NCBI RefSeq assembly: GCF_033366695.1
Contig: NZ_JAOBTQ010000001.1
Span: forward strand, 4,402,001-4,466,000
Source of the DNA: Streptomyces sp. SCL15-4
GTDB taxonomy: Bacteria; Actinomycetota; Actinomycetes; Streptomycetales; Streptomycetaceae
Length of the DNA: 64,000 nucleotides
Direction of reading: 5' to 3'
Part shown: piece after piece, positions 48,123-57,123 of the stretch
Layout of the letters: every line of letters begins with the position of its first letter
Numbering within the stretch: the stretch's first letter is position 1
The notes under the pieces: model-generated
Database searches by the model: none
Told to the model about the DNA's origin: nothing
What the model saw: the letters and a program-made list of their open reading frames with translations, nothing else
Position numbers and translations under genes: made by a program

Positions 48123-50348
48123 GTGACCGGAATCGGTGTGGAGGCGGGCGCGCTGGCCGCGCGCTCCCGGGCCCTCGCCGTGCTGCGGGTCCGGGGCCGG
48201 GCGCTGGGCGTGGCGCTGCTGCCCGCGGGCGCCGCGGTGATCCTGCTGACCGGCGGCTCCACCGGCCATCTCGTCGGCCCGGGCTGGGACGCCGCCCGCT
48301 GGGCCGTGGGTGCGCTCGCGGTGCTGGTGCTGCCGGCCGCGGCGGGCGTCGGCCTGGTCGTGGCCCGGGCCCGCCCCGCCACCAGCCCCACGGTCCCGAT
48401 CCCGGAGGAGTCCGCCCCGGATCTGTACCGGATGGTGCGCGACCTCGCCGACCGCCTGGACGTGCCGGCCCCGTCGGCCATAGCGCTCACCCCGGACTGC
48501 GACAGCTGGCTGGAGGACCGGGCGCACTCGGCGCACGGCCCGCCCCCGCGTCCGGCACCCGGCCGGCCGGGGGGCTCCCGGACCCCGGCGCCGCCGGTCC
48601 TCGTCATCGGCTCCCCGTTCCTGTGGTGGATGCGCGTGGGCGAACTGCGCGCGGTCCTCGCCCCGGTCATCGCGGGTACGGGCCCCTCGGCGCACCCCGA
48701 CATAGCGGCCGCCCGCCGCTTCGTGCGCGGGCTGGACGCGGCCGTGGCGGTCGCCTCGGCACCGGGCCGCCTGCCGCCGGTCCGCGGTCTGTGCGCGGCC
48801 GTCGGCTGGGTGGCGCGGCTGCTGCTGCGCGGCTGCCGGGAGCACGCGACGCTGATGGAGCGCGGGGTCGCGGCGGCGGCGGCCGAACGCGCCCAGGCGG
48901 TCGACTACGGCCTGCGCATCGTCGCCCAGGAGCAGGTCGGGCTCGCCTACGCCGGCTGGGACCGGCTGCTGACCAGGGTGGCGCTGCCCGCCTGGCGCAT
49001 GGGCCGCTGGCCGTCCCGGCTGGACGCGGGCGTGGTGGCGGCGCTCACCGAGCTGTCCCGCCGCGACCGGCTCGCCGAGGGCTTCGCCTCCCGGCTCGGC
49101 GAGCGGCCGGCCTGCGACCTGCTGGAGGAGCCCGGCACGGTGGACGAGGCCGCGTCCCTGCTCGCCGCCCGCCTCTTCCACGGCGGCCCCGCCGAGCCGT
49201 GTACCGACTGGGCGCCGGTCGACTGGCAGGCGTACCCGGAGGAGGTCGTGGACCGCACCTGGCGCGTCGACGCGGCCCGTCTGCACCGGGCCCTGGACTC
49301 CCTGGGCGTCCGCCCCGCCCCGGCCCCCGGCACCCGCGACCCGGGCGGCCCCACCCTGGCCCGGGTCCTGCACCACCTCACCACCGCCTCCGAAGCCGAC
49401 GACGACCCGGCGCCACGGCCCGGAGCCGACGGAGAACCGGCGCAAGAGGCCACCCAGCCGAAGCCGACCAGCCCAGAGCCCCAGACCGCCCCGCAGACGG
49501 CCGACGACAGCCCAGAGCCCCAGACCGCCCCGCAGACGGCGGACGTCAGGCCGAGGCCCCAGAGCGGCCCACAGGCCCCCGACGGCAAGCCTTCCGCACC
49601 GTCCACGGCCGGCGAGGTCCCGGCCCGCACGGACACGACCCCGGCCCCCGCCACCACCGAAAGCCCTTCCGAGCACGCCATCCCGCAGACACCCGCCAAC
49701 GGGCACCCAGCACAGGCACCCAACAGTGGGCCCCCGGCCCAGGCAGCCCACTGCGAGCCCCCTCCGCAGGGACCCGTAGTCGAGCCCCCCGAACCCCCCC
49801 TCCCGCAATCCGTCAACGACGAGGACTCCTCGCAAGGGCCGTCCGTCCTCGGCGACGTCACTCGCTCGGGTGGTACGGGTGAGCGCGAGGTAGACGTCGA
49901 GGTCGAGGGTGAGGCGGAGCCCGGCACCCCCCGCAGCGCCGCCCTGGCCGCCCTCCTCACCGCCGAGCTGGCCCGCGAGGAGGCCCGCGCGCAGCAGGCG
50001 CAGAAGGCCCGCAAAGGCGCCGCCGGCGCTCACCAGGGCCCCGACGGCGCCGGGTGGGCCCCCGGTGACTACGGCCTGCCCCCGTTCCCGCTCCAGCCCC
50101 ACCGCACCGCCCGCGAACTCCTCGCCGACCACGTCACGGCGATGGTGTGCTGCGCCGCCGTGGACACCGCGGGCGCGGTCCCCGCCCTGGACTGGCTCGA
50201 CGGCCCCTCCCTGCTGCTGGACGGCGAACGGGCCGCCGACCTCGCGCCCAAGGTGCTCACCCTGATCGAGGACGGCGACCCGCGCCCCCTGCGCGACTGG
50301 CTCACCGCGTTCGGGATACGCCCCGAGAAGCCCGTACGGCTCGTGTGA
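48123..50348 (+). CDS. Large membrane protein resembling an M48-type peptidase without HExxH
   Basis: 741 residues, GTG at 48123 in GGCACGTGACC, without a strong ribosome site. Two hydrophobic helices (about 30-50 and 58-82) are followed by a domain that runs parallel to M48 metallopeptidases: a helix segment Asp-Leu-Tyr-Arg-Met-Val-Arg-Asp-Leu-Ala-Asp-Arg-Leu, a Val-Leu-Val-Ile-Gly-Ser-Pro strand, and then Gly-Glu-Leu-Arg-Ala-Val-Leu-Ala where HELGH should follow, replaced here by Pro-Val-Ile-Ala-Gly. A Pro/Ala/Gln-rich region with 13-residue tandem repeats (about 450-590) separates it from a C-terminal alpha domain. The active site looks lost, so it may be a regulatory pseudo-peptidase. It lies between purD and the DmfA2-like gene. 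Confidence 0.7.
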   Translation: MTGIGVEAGALAARSRALAVLRVRGRALGVALLPAGAAVILLTGGSTGHLVGPGWDAARWAVGALAVLVLPAAAGVGLVVARARPATSPTVPIPEESAPDLYRMVRDLADRLDVPAPSAIALTPDCDSWLEDRAHSAHGPPPRPAPGRPGGSRTPAPPVLVIGSPFLWWMRVGELRAVLAPVIAGTGPSAHPDIAAARRFVRGLDAAVAVASAPGRLPPVRGLCAAVGWVARLLLRGCREHATLMERGVAAAAAERAQAVDYGLRIVAQEQVGLAYAGWDRLLTRVALPAWRMGRWPSRLDAGVVAALTELSRRDRLAEGFASRLGERPACDLLEEPGTVDEAASLLAARLFHGGPAEPCTDWAPVDWQAYPEEVVDRTWRVDAARLHRALDSLGVRPAPAPGTRDPGGPTLARVLHHLTTASEADDDPAPRPGADGEPAQEATQPKPTSPEPQTAPQTADDSPEPQTAPQTADVRPRPQSGPQAPDGKPSAPSTAGEVPARTDTTPAPATTESPSEHAIPQTPANGHPAQAPNSGPPAQAAHCEPPPQGPVVEPPEPPLPQSVNDEDSSQGPSVLGDVTRSGGTGEREVDVEVEGEAEPGTPRSAALAALLTAELAREEARAQQAQKARKGAAGAHQGPDGAGWAPGDYGLPPFPLQPHRTARELLADHVTAMVCCAAVDTAGAVPALDWLDGPSLLLDGERAADLAPKVLTLIEDGDPRPLRDWLTAFGIRPEKPVRLV
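49470..49586 (+). repeat. Tandem 39 bp coding repeat
   Basis: Three copies with a 39-base period inside the membrane-protein gene, starting at 49470, 49509 and 49548. The first two are nearly identical; the third is diverged. Confidence 0.85.
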
Positions 50349-50605
50349 TCCTGCTGCGGCCGGTCACCGCGGCCGCACCCCGGCAAGCCGCCTCCGTTCC
50401 CTCCCCCGTAGCGGAAACGCGACTTCCACTTCAGGTCAATTCGCAACGAGTAGTGACTAACCCCGTGCGTAATGTGATGTGCTGGGACCGACCACGCCTT
50501 TGGCAATGGCGCGCGACATACGACAGCGCGGCCGAGCACGGCGGAGTACCACCGCTCAGCGGACACCACCGAGACAGACACGGGGGATGAGGGAGGGGAG
50601 CGACC

Positions 50606-52102
50606 ATGGCCTCGGACCACATTCGCCGCTGGGAGTCCGGAGCACTCGCGCATGGCGTCACGGATCCCTTCGGCCAGGGCCCGGTGCCCTGGCTGCGCGG
50701 CAGCGAGCCGTACATCGACGACTACGGCAAGGTGATGCCCTGGTACGTCGACGCCTGCCCGCAGGCCGCCGAGGGAACCGGCCGCCGCGCCCCCGCTCCC
50801 CGCACCTCCTCCTCCGGCCCCCGCTCGGCCGACGACGTGCACCGCCAGATCAAGGGCTTCACCTCCAGCGGCGCGGTCACGCCCGGCGAGGCGATCGACT
50901 TCCACATCACGGTCGACCCGCCGCAGGAGTTCTTCGTCGACATCTACCGCATCGGCCACTACGGCGGCGACGGCGCGGCGAAGATCACCACCAGCCCCCG
51001 CCTGTCCGGCATCGTCCAGCCCCCGCCGCTGACCGCCGACCGCACCGTCTCCTGCCACCACTGGTGGCTGTCCTGGCGCCTCCAGGTGCCCTCCTACTGG
51101 AGCATCGGCGCCTATGTGGCCGTCCTGACCACCGCCGACGGCTACCGCTCCCACGTGCCCTTCACGGTCCGCGACAGCCACCCCGCCGATCTGCTCCTGC
51201 TGCTGCCCGACGTCACCTGGCAGGCCTACAACCTCTATCCGGAGGACGGCCACACCGGCGCCAGCCTGTACCACGCCTGGGACGAGCACGGCCGGCTCCT
51301 CGGCGAGTCCGACGCGGCCACCACGGTCTCCTTCGACCGGCCGTACGCGGGCGCGGGCCTGCCCCTGCACGTCGGCCACGCCTACGACTTCATCCGCTGG
51401 GCCGAGCGCTACGGCTACGACCTCGCCTATGCCGACGCCCGCGATCTGCACGCCGGCCGGATCGACCCGACCCGTTACCGGGGCCTGGTCTTCCCGGGCC
51501 ACGACGAGTACTGGTCGGTGCCGATGCGCCGGGCCGTCGAAGAGGCCCGCGACCGGGGCACCTCGCTGGTCTTCCTGTCCGCCAACACCATGTACTGGCA
51601 GGTGGAGCTGGGCCCGTCGCCGTCCGGTGTCCCGGACCGGCTGCTGACCTGCCGCAAACGCAAGGGGCCGGGCCGGCCGGTGCTCTGGCGCGAGATCGAC
51701 CGGCCCGAACAGGAACTGGTCGGCATCCAGTACGCGGGCCAGGTGCCCGAGCCGCGCCCGCTGATCGTCCGCAACGGCGGCCACTGGCTGTGGGAGGCGA
51801 CCGGCGCGCACGAGGGCGACGAGATCAAGGACCTGGTCGCCGGCGAGGCGGACCGCTACTTCCCGCGCACCGCGCTGCCCGAGCACGACGAGCGGATCCT
51901 GCTCGCCCACTCCCCCTACACCGACGCCGACGGCGTCCTGCGCCACCAGGAGACGTCCCTCTACCGCGCCCCTTCCGGCGCCTGGGTGTTCGCCTCCGGG
52001 ACCTTCGCCTGGTCCCCGGCCCTGGACCGTCCGGGCCACGTGGACACCCGGGTCCAGCGCGCCACGGCGAACCTGCTGGACCGCATCTGCAAACGCGACT
52101 GA
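50606..52102 (+). CDS. N,N-dimethylformamidase large-subunit-like (DmfA2) domain protein
   Basis: 498 residues, ATG at 50606 with GGGAGGGGAG upstream. An N-terminal Ig-like domain (about 75-190: Gly-Gln-Ile-Lys-Gly-Phe, then Phe-Phe-Val-Asp-Ile-Tyr-Arg-Ile-Gly-His-Tyr-Gly-Gly) precedes a flavodoxin-like glutamine-amidotransferase fold (about 195-490: Trp-Gln-Ala-Tyr-Asn-Leu-Tyr, Phe-Pro-Gly-His-Asp-Glu-Tyr-Trp-Ser, Ser-Ala-Asn-Thr-Met-Tyr-Trp). This matches the DmfA2 family. No signal peptide or small DmfA1 subunit gene is seen, so formamidase activity cannot be assumed. The position between purD and purC is one I know to be conserved in Streptomyces. Confidence 0.85.
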   Translation: MASDHIRRWESGALAHGVTDPFGQGPVPWLRGSEPYIDDYGKVMPWYVDACPQAAEGTGRRAPAPRTSSSGPRSADDVHRQIKGFTSSGAVTPGEAIDFHITVDPPQEFFVDIYRIGHYGGDGAAKITTSPRLSGIVQPPPLTADRTVSCHHWWLSWRLQVPSYWSIGAYVAVLTTADGYRSHVPFTVRDSHPADLLLLLPDVTWQAYNLYPEDGHTGASLYHAWDEHGRLLGESDAATTVSFDRPYAGAGLPLHVGHAYDFIRWAERYGYDLAYADARDLHAGRIDPTRYRGLVFPGHDEYWSVPMRRAVEEARDRGTSLVFLSANTMYWQVELGPSPSGVPDRLLTCRKRKGPGRPVLWREIDRPEQELVGIQYAGQVPEPRPLIVRNGGHWLWEATGAHEGDEIKDLVAGEADRYFPRTALPEHDERILLAHSPYTDADGVLRHQETSLYRAPSGAWVFASGTFAWSPALDRPGHVDTRVQRATANLLDRICKRD

Positions 52103-52172
52103 CCCCCGGGCGCGCCCGGTCCGCCCCGTACGGGAGAATCGGGGGCATTGGACAGAGCCACGGGGAGGAACC

Positions 52173-53072
52173 GTGTCCGGATTCGTAGAAAAGCCCGAGC
52201 CGATCGAGGTTCCGGGCCTGGTGCACCTGCACACCGGAAAGGTGCGCGACCTGTACCAGAACGAGGCGGGCGACCTCGTGATGGTCGCCAGCGACCGCAT
52301 GTCCGCCTACGACTGGGTGCTGCCCACCGAGATCCCCGACAAGGGCCGGGTCCTCACCCAGCTCTCCCTGTGGTGGTTCGACCAGCTGCGCGACCTGGCC
52401 GCGAACCACGTCATCGGCACCGAGGTGCCCGAGGGCGCCCCGGCCGACTGGGCGGGCCGGACGCTGGTGTGCAAGTCCCTGAAGATGGTCCCGGTGGAGT
52501 GCGTGGCCCGCGGCTACCTCACCGGTTCCGGCCTCGCCGAGTACCGGGAGTCCCGTACGGTCTGCGGCCTCGCCCTCCCCGAAGGCCTCGTGGACGGCTC
52601 CGAGCTGCCCGCCCCGATCTTCACCCCGGCCACCAAGGCCGCGGTGGGCGAGCACGACGAGAACGTCTCCTACGAGGAGGTGGCCCGCCAGGTCGGCGCG
52701 GAGACCGCCGCCCAGCTGCGCCAGGCCACGCTCGCCGTGTACGCGCGGGCCCGGGACATCGCCCGGGACCGGGGGATCATCCTGGCCGACACCAAGTTCG
52801 AGTTCGGCTTCGACGGCGACACGCTCGTCCTCGCCGACGAGGTCCTCACCCCGGACTCCTCCCGCTTCTGGCCGGCCGACACCTGGCAGCCGGGCCGCGC
52901 CCAGCCGTCGTACGACAAGCAGTTCGTGCGCGACTGGCTGACCTCGCCGGCCTCCGGCTGGGACCGCCGGAGCGAGCAGCCTCCGCCGCCGCTGCCGGAC
53001 GAGGTCGTGGCCGCGACCCGGCAGAAGTACGTGGAGGCGTACGAGCGGCTGACCGGCACCGGCTGGTCGTAG
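52173..53072 (+). CDS. purC: Phosphoribosylaminoimidazole-succinocarboxamide synthase
   Basis: 299 residues, GTG at 52173 behind GGGGAGGAA. The N-terminal Gly-Lys-Val-Arg-Asp-Leu-Tyr, Ala-Ser-Asp-Arg-Met-Ser-Ala-Tyr-Asp and Val-Arg/Glu-Cys-Val-Ala-Arg-Gly-Tyr-Leu-Thr-Gly-Ser-Gly motifs are diagnostic. It condenses CAIR with aspartate in the purine pathway. A -10-like GAGAAT is found about 35 bases upstream. Two hairpins follow the stop. Confidence 0.97.
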   Translation: MSGFVEKPEPIEVPGLVHLHTGKVRDLYQNEAGDLVMVASDRMSAYDWVLPTEIPDKGRVLTQLSLWWFDQLRDLAANHVIGTEVPEGAPADWAGRTLVCKSLKMVPVECVARGYLTGSGLAEYRESRTVCGLALPEGLVDGSELPAPIFTPATKAAVGEHDENVSYEEVARQVGAETAAQLRQATLAVYARARDIARDRGIILADTKFEFGFDGDTLVLADEVLTPDSSRFWPADTWQPGRAQPSYDKQFVRDWLTSPASGWDRRSEQPPPPLPDEVVAATRQKYVEAYERLTGTGWS

Positions 53073-53077
53073 CCGAA

Positions 53078-53132
53078 ACCCCCGGCGAGAGCCGGGGGTA
53101 CGCGAAAAGCCCCCGGCGGGAACCGGGGGCTT
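53078..53132 (+). terminator. Two tandem hairpins after purC
   Basis: 9 bp stem 53078-53086/53091-53099 and 10 bp stem 53107-53116/53123-53132. The second also stands just beyond the 3' end of the minus-strand tRNA-Gly, so it may serve both genes. Confidence 0.8.
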
Positions 53133-53140
53133 CTTCATGG

Positions 53141-53213
53141 AGCGGACGACGAGGCTCGAACTCGCGACCTCAACCTTGGCAAGGTTGCGCTCTACCAACT
53201 GAGCTACGTCCGC
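53141..53213 (-). tRNA. tRNA-Gly(GCC), copy 1
   Basis: 73 nt, minus strand. Acceptor GCGGACG/CGTCCGC, discriminator T; D loop AGTTGGTA keeps G18-G19; anticodon GCC; T loop GTTCGAGCC is canonical. Identical to the copy at 56971-57043. Confidence 0.97.
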
Positions 53214-53236
53214 GTTGCGCCGTGGCGCGAGAGCAA

Positions 53237-53851
53237 CTATACCCAACCTCGCTCGCGGGCGAGACGCACCGCCGCGTGGCGGTTCTCGGCACCGAGCTTG
53301 GTGACGGCCGAGGAGAGGTAGTTGCGCACGGTCCCCGGCGACAGCGCGGCCCGCTCGGCGATCTCCGCGACCGGTGCCCCGTCGGCGGCCAGCTCCAGGA
53401 CCTCGGCCTCCCGCGCGGTCAGCGGGGAGTCCCCGGCGGAGATCGCGTCGGCGGCCAACTCGGGATCCACGTAACGGTTTCCCGCGTGCACGGTGCGGAT
53501 GATCTCGGCGAGCCGCCGGGCGCTGACCGTCTTCGGGACGAACCCGCGCACACCGGCCGCGAGCGCCCGTTTCAGATGCCCGGGACGGCCGTGCCCGGTG
53601 ACGATCAGCACCCGGCAGCCGGGCAGTTCGGTACGCAGCGATGTGGCGACCTTCACACCGTCGGCGCCCGGCATCTGCAGATCCAGGACGGCGACGTCGG
53701 GCGCGTGCGCCCGCGCCATGGCCAGGGCCTCCGGCCCGGTCGCCGCCTCCGCGACGACCAGCAGATCGTCCTCCAGGGACAGCAGCGCGGCCAGCGCGCC
53801 CCGGATCAGATGCTCGTCGTCGGCGAGCAACAGCCGTACCGGTGCGCTCAT
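53237..53851 (-). CDS. NarL/DesR-type response regulator
   Basis: 204 residues, ATG at 53851 overlapping the kinase stop (ATGA). Receiver with Asp-Asp-Glu-His, phosphoacceptor Asp in Val-Ala-Val-Leu-Asp-Leu-Gln-Met-Pro and a Thr/Lys switch (Val-Pro-Lys-Thr). LuxR-type HTH at the C-terminus: Leu-Thr-Ala-Arg-Glu-Ala-Glu-Val-Leu, Val-Arg-Asn-Tyr-Leu-Ser. It is encoded with a DesK-like kinase and an ABC exporter, a common arrangement for membrane-fluidity or drug-stress control. Confidence 0.95.
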   Translation of the reverse strand: MSAPVRLLLADDEHLIRGALAALLSLEDDLLVVAEAATGPEALAMARAHAPDVAVLDLQMPGADGVKVATSLRTELPGCRVLIVTGHGRPGHLKRALAAGVRGFVPKTVSARRLAEIIRTVHAGNRYVDPELAADAISAGDSPLTAREAEVLELAADGAPVAEIAERAALSPGTVRNYLSSAVTKLGAENRHAAVRLARERGWV

Positions 53852-55113
53852 GAGGTGACTCCTTTCACAGTGGTCAGCGGTACGTCCGCGACCAGCCGGA
53901 ACCGGTCCCGTCCGGAGCCGACGTGGCCCGCCTCCAAGGTCCCGCCCACGGCGGCCAGCCGCTCCCGCAGCCCGGCCAGTCCCGAGCCGCCGCCGCTGCC
54001 GCCGCCGCTTCCGCCGGCCGCCACGGCTCCGTCGTTCTCCACCGTCAGCACCGCCCGCCCCTCACGCACCGTCAGCCCCACCTCGCACCGGCCGGGGTCC
54101 CCGTGCCGGAGCACGTTGGTGGCCGCCTCGCGCACCACCCAGCCGAGCGCGGACTGCACCTCGGCGGGCAGTCCGCCGGTCTCCGCGCGGACCTCGCAGT
54201 CGATCCCGGCCGCCGCCAGCACGCCCTGCGCACCGGCGAGTTCGGCGCCGAGGTCGGCCTCCCGGTAGCCGCGTACGACGGCGCGCACCTCCCGCTGGGT
54301 CTCCTGCGCGATGCGCTGCACCTCGATCATCTGCTCCACCGCCTCCGGCCGGCCCCGCCGGGCCAGCTGGACGGCCAGCTCACTCTTGAGGGAGATCACC
54401 GACAGGTTCCGGCCCAGCACGTCGTGCAGGTCCCGGCCGAACCGCAGCCGTTCCTCGGCGACGGCGAGCCGGGCCTCCACCTCGCGGGCGCGCTCCGCCT
54501 CCCACAGCACGGACAGCGTCCAGGCCCCGCACCGGCAGGCGAGCTGGGCGAACAGCACCATGAAGGCGGTGACCAGAGCGGTCCCGAGCAGCCCGGCGGC
54601 GGAGCGGTCGGCGAGCCCGAGAGCGGCCACCAGCGGCACCGAGAGCACGGCCGCGCCGCGCAGGAAGACCCGTACCGGGACGGTGAGGCCGTACAGCAGC
54701 GCGAACGGCAGCAGGACCGCGCCGAGCGCCAGCCGGGCCGTCCCCCGGCCGGCCCCGCCCACCGCGGCGAGCGCCACGATCAGCGCCACGGCGAGGCCCA
54801 GCAGGACGGCCGGGACGCGGTGGGCGCCGGCCGGCAGCCGGGCACGCCCCAGGTAGTGGTCGAGGGCGGGCCGGGTGAGCCGGGTCGCGGCGGCGCACTG
54901 GAGGGCCGCCACCAGCATCAGCGGGACGCCGAGGAAGGCCGCGGGCCGGCGGTGGACGAGTTCGGCGGCCAGCGGCAGCACCAGCCAGCTCAGGACGAAG
55001 AACCAGGTGGTGACGTACCAGGTGACGACCGTGTACAGCTCCACCCGGTCCGCCTTGCCACGCTCCCGCCAGTGCCGCTGCTGCCACCGCCGTATCGGCC
55101 CCACCACGCACAC
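53848..55113 (-). CDS. DesK-like sensor histidine kinase (HisKA_3)
   Basis: 421 residues, GTG at 55113 (GGGGGG upstream). Five or six hydrophobic helices (about 28-205) form the membrane sensor without a large outer loop. The dimerisation domain has Phe-Gly-Arg-Asp-Leu-His-Asp-Val-Leu-Gly, with the phosphoacceptor His as in HisKA_3 kinases. The ATPase domain keeps Glu-Ala-Ala-Thr-Asn-Val-Leu-Arg-His (N-box), but the D-box lies in Val-Glu-Asn-Asp-Gly followed by a short Gly/Ser repeat insert before Ser-Gly-Leu-Ala-Gly-Leu-Arg-Glu-Arg. It is paired with the following regulator. Confidence 0.95.
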   Translation of the reverse strand: MCVVGPIRRWQQRHWRERGKADRVELYTVVTWYVTTWFFVLSWLVLPLAAELVHRRPAAFLGVPLMLVAALQCAAATRLTRPALDHYLGRARLPAGAHRVPAVLLGLAVALIVALAAVGGAGRGTARLALGAVLLPFALLYGLTVPVRVFLRGAAVLSVPLVAALGLADRSAAGLLGTALVTAFMVLFAQLACRCGAWTLSVLWEAERAREVEARLAVAEERLRFGRDLHDVLGRNLSVISLKSELAVQLARRGRPEAVEQMIEVQRIAQETQREVRAVVRGYREADLGAELAGAQGVLAAAGIDCEVRAETGGLPAEVQSALGWVVREAATNVLRHGDPGRCEVGLTVREGRAVLTVENDGAVAAGGSGGGSGGGSGLAGLRERLAAVGGTLEAGHVGSGRDRFRLVADVPLTTVKGVTS

Positions 55114-55123
55114 CCCCCGTTCC

Positions 55124-55903
55124 TCAGCGCCGGGGCTCCCACCGGAACCACCGCCGTACGGCGACCACCGCCACCACGGTCCAGGCCAGCGCGGTCGCGA
55201 GCGCGCCGAACGCCTCGTAGGCGCTCAACTGGCCGGTCCAGCCGCCCCGGACGAGCCGGAGGGCGGCGGACAGCGGGAGCAGCTCGCAGACGGCGCCGAG
55301 CGGCTCCGGCATCACCTCGGTGGGGACCATGATCCCCGAGCCGATCATCGAGCCGAAGACCACGGGCAGCGCGGTGACCTGACCGCTCTCCACGGTCCGG
55401 GTGACGGACGCGGTGAGCGCGGCCAGCGCGGCGCTCAGCACCAGCCCGGCCAGCAGCCCCAGCAGGGTCAGGTACGGCGCCTTCGGCGCCCCGGCGCGCA
55501 GCAGCGCCGCGCACCCGGCGCACAGCACCAGCGCCTGCGCGAGGCCCACGGTCATGGCGGGCAGGGCGGTGCCGGTGAGGATCTCGGTGTCGGTCAACTC
55601 GCCGGTGCGCAGCCGCTTCAGGACCAGTTCCTCGCGGCGGGCCACGTAGGCGTTGACGAGCGAGCTGTAGACGGCGAAGAGGAACGAGAAGCCGATGCCG
55701 GCCGTGAGCAGGGCCGCGCCGACGCTGATGCCCTGCTTCTCCAGGTCCAGGTGGTCCAGGGCCGGCCGCACGCTGAACGGCAGCACCAGCGGCACGACGA
55801 GCGCGGTGAACACGACCCCGCGGTTGCGGCCGAGGAGGGACAGCTCGGCCCGGGCCAGCGCCCGCAGCCGCCGCACGGAGGGCGCGGTGAGGGACGTGCT
55901 CAT
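55124..55903 (-). CDS. ABC-2 type transporter permease
   Basis: 259 residues, ATG at 55903 overlapping the ATPase stop by four bases. Six hydrophobic helices lie at about 30-50, 62-85, 112-140, 145-170, 178-198 and 225-247, with the usual Arg-Arg-Glu-Glu-Leu-Val-Leu-Lys-Arg-Leu-Arg loop between helices 2 and 3. It forms an exporter with the ATPase encoded just upstream. It is probably regulated by the DesK/DesR-like pair. Confidence 0.93.
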   Translation of the reverse strand: MSTSLTAPSVRRLRALARAELSLLGRNRGVVFTALVVPLVLPFSVRPALDHLDLEKQGISVGAALLTAGIGFSFLFAVYSSLVNAYVARREELVLKRLRTGELTDTEILTGTALPAMTVGLAQALVLCAGCAALLRAGAPKAPYLTLLGLLAGLVLSAALAALTASVTRTVESGQVTALPVVFGSMIGSGIMVPTEVMPEPLGAVCELLPLSAALRLVRGGWTGQLSAYEAFGALATALAWTVVAVVAVRRWFRWEPRR

Positions 55904-56844
55904 GCCGCCGCCACCTCCGCCCGCTCCCGGGCGATCCCGAGGAATGCCTCCTCCAGCGAGGCCGAGCGCACGTCCAGCGCGCGCAGTTCGACACCGGCCC
56001 GCTCGGCCCAGGCGAGGACGGCGGTGGCGGTCCGCTGGAGTTCGCGGGTGCGCAGCCGGACGGTCCGGCCGTCGTACTCGTGGTCGCAGACGCCGAGGGC
56101 GGCCAGGGGCGGCAGATCGCCGGGGAGGTGGCCCGGCGGCAGTTCGAAGGACATCCGGGACGGGCGGCCGGCGGTGACCTCGGCCGGTGTCCCCGAGGCG
56201 GCGATCCGGCCCTCGTGCAGGATGGCGAGCCGGTCGGCCAGCTCCTCGGCCTCTTCCAGGTAGTGCGTGGTGAGCAGCACGGTGGTGCCCTGGTCCCGCA
56301 GCGCGCGCACCAGTGCCCAGGTGTCCCGGCGGCCCTCGGCGTCCAGTCCGGTGGTCGGCTCGTCGAGGAAGAGCACCTCCGGGTCGCCGAGCAGGGCGAG
56401 CGCCAGGTCGAGGCGCCGGCGCTCCCCGCCGGACAGCTGCTTGACCCGTACCGCGTGCTTGTCCTGGAGTCCCACCCGTTCCAGCACCTCGGCCGGGGGC
56501 CGGGCGCCGGTGGTGCAGTCGGCCCACATCCGGGCGGTCTCCGCGACGGTCAGTTCGGCGGGGAAGCCGCCTTCCTGGAGCATCACGCCGGTGCGCGGCC
56601 GTACGGCGGCCCGCTCGCGGCAGGGGTCGTGGCCGAGGACCCGGATCCGGCCGCCGGCCGGTGCGGCCAGTCCCTCCAGCAGCTCGACCGTCGATGTCTT
56701 CCCGGCGCCGTTGGTGCCCAGCAGGGCGAAGATCTCCCCGCGTGCCACGGAGAAGCTGATTCCGCGTACGGCTTCGAACCCGCCCCCGTAGACACGCCTG
56801 AGGTCGGTGACCTCGATCACGTGCTCGTGTCCGTCGATGTCCAT
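55900..56844 (-). CDS. ABC transporter ATPase (multidrug/daunorubicin-type)
   Basis: 314 residues, ATG at 56844. Walker A Gly-Thr-Asn-Gly-Ala-Gly-Lys-Thr-Ser, Q-loop, signature Leu-Ser-Gly-Gly-Glu-Arg-Arg-Arg, Walker B Val-Leu-Phe-Leu-Asp-Glu-Pro-Thr and switch His in Thr-Thr-His are all intact. A C-terminal domain of about 90 residues ends with Ser-Leu-Glu-Glu-Ala-Phe, as in DrrA-type exporters. It is the first gene of the ABC-kinase-regulator operon. Confidence 0.96.
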   Translation of the reverse strand: MDIDGHEHVIEVTDLRRVYGGGFEAVRGISFSVARGEIFALLGTNGAGKTSTVELLEGLAAPAGGRIRVLGHDPCRERAAVRPRTGVMLQEGGFPAELTVAETARMWADCTTGARPPAEVLERVGLQDKHAVRVKQLSGGERRRLDLALALLGDPEVLFLDEPTTGLDAEGRRDTWALVRALRDQGTTVLLTTHYLEEAEELADRLAILHEGRIAASGTPAEVTAGRPSRMSFELPPGHLPGDLPPLAALGVCDHEYDGRTVRLRTRELQRTATAVLAWAERAGVELRALDVRSASLEEAFLGIARERAEVAAA

Positions 56845-56935
56845 GGCACCAGCGTCTTCGCGGCGCGCGGCCGGCGGCAGTGCGCGATGTCATCGCCGCG
56901 CATGACAAATGTCAGAACCGTGCCGGAGAACGAAA

Positions 56936-56962
56936 AGACCCCGGTCCGATGGACCGGGGTCT
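56936..56962 (-). terminator. Hairpin terminator after tRNA-Gly(GCC) copy 2
   Basis: Perfect 12 bp stem (56936-56947 with 56951-56962), loop GAT, nine bases from the tRNA 3' end. Confidence 0.85.
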
Positions 56963-56970
56963 CATTCCCG

Positions 56971-57043
56971 AGCGGACGACGAGGCTCGAACTCGCGACCT
57001 CAACCTTGGCAAGGTTGCGCTCTACCAACTGAGCTACGTCCGC
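56971..57043 (-). tRNA. tRNA-Gly(GCC), copy 2
   Basis: Base-for-base identical to 53141-53213. Together the two copies flank the two-component/ABC operon as direct repeats 3.8 kb apart. Confidence 0.97.
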
Positions 57044-57123
57044 ACTGCTCCCGATCGGCTCTCACCGACCGGTGCGGGCACCAGCCTACCCGATCCACAG
57101 CAGTGGTCGTGCCGGCGGTGCAG

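Noticed and set aside
49470..49586. CRISPR-like array
   Set aside because: The repeats are contiguous, in frame and part of a protein; no spacers.
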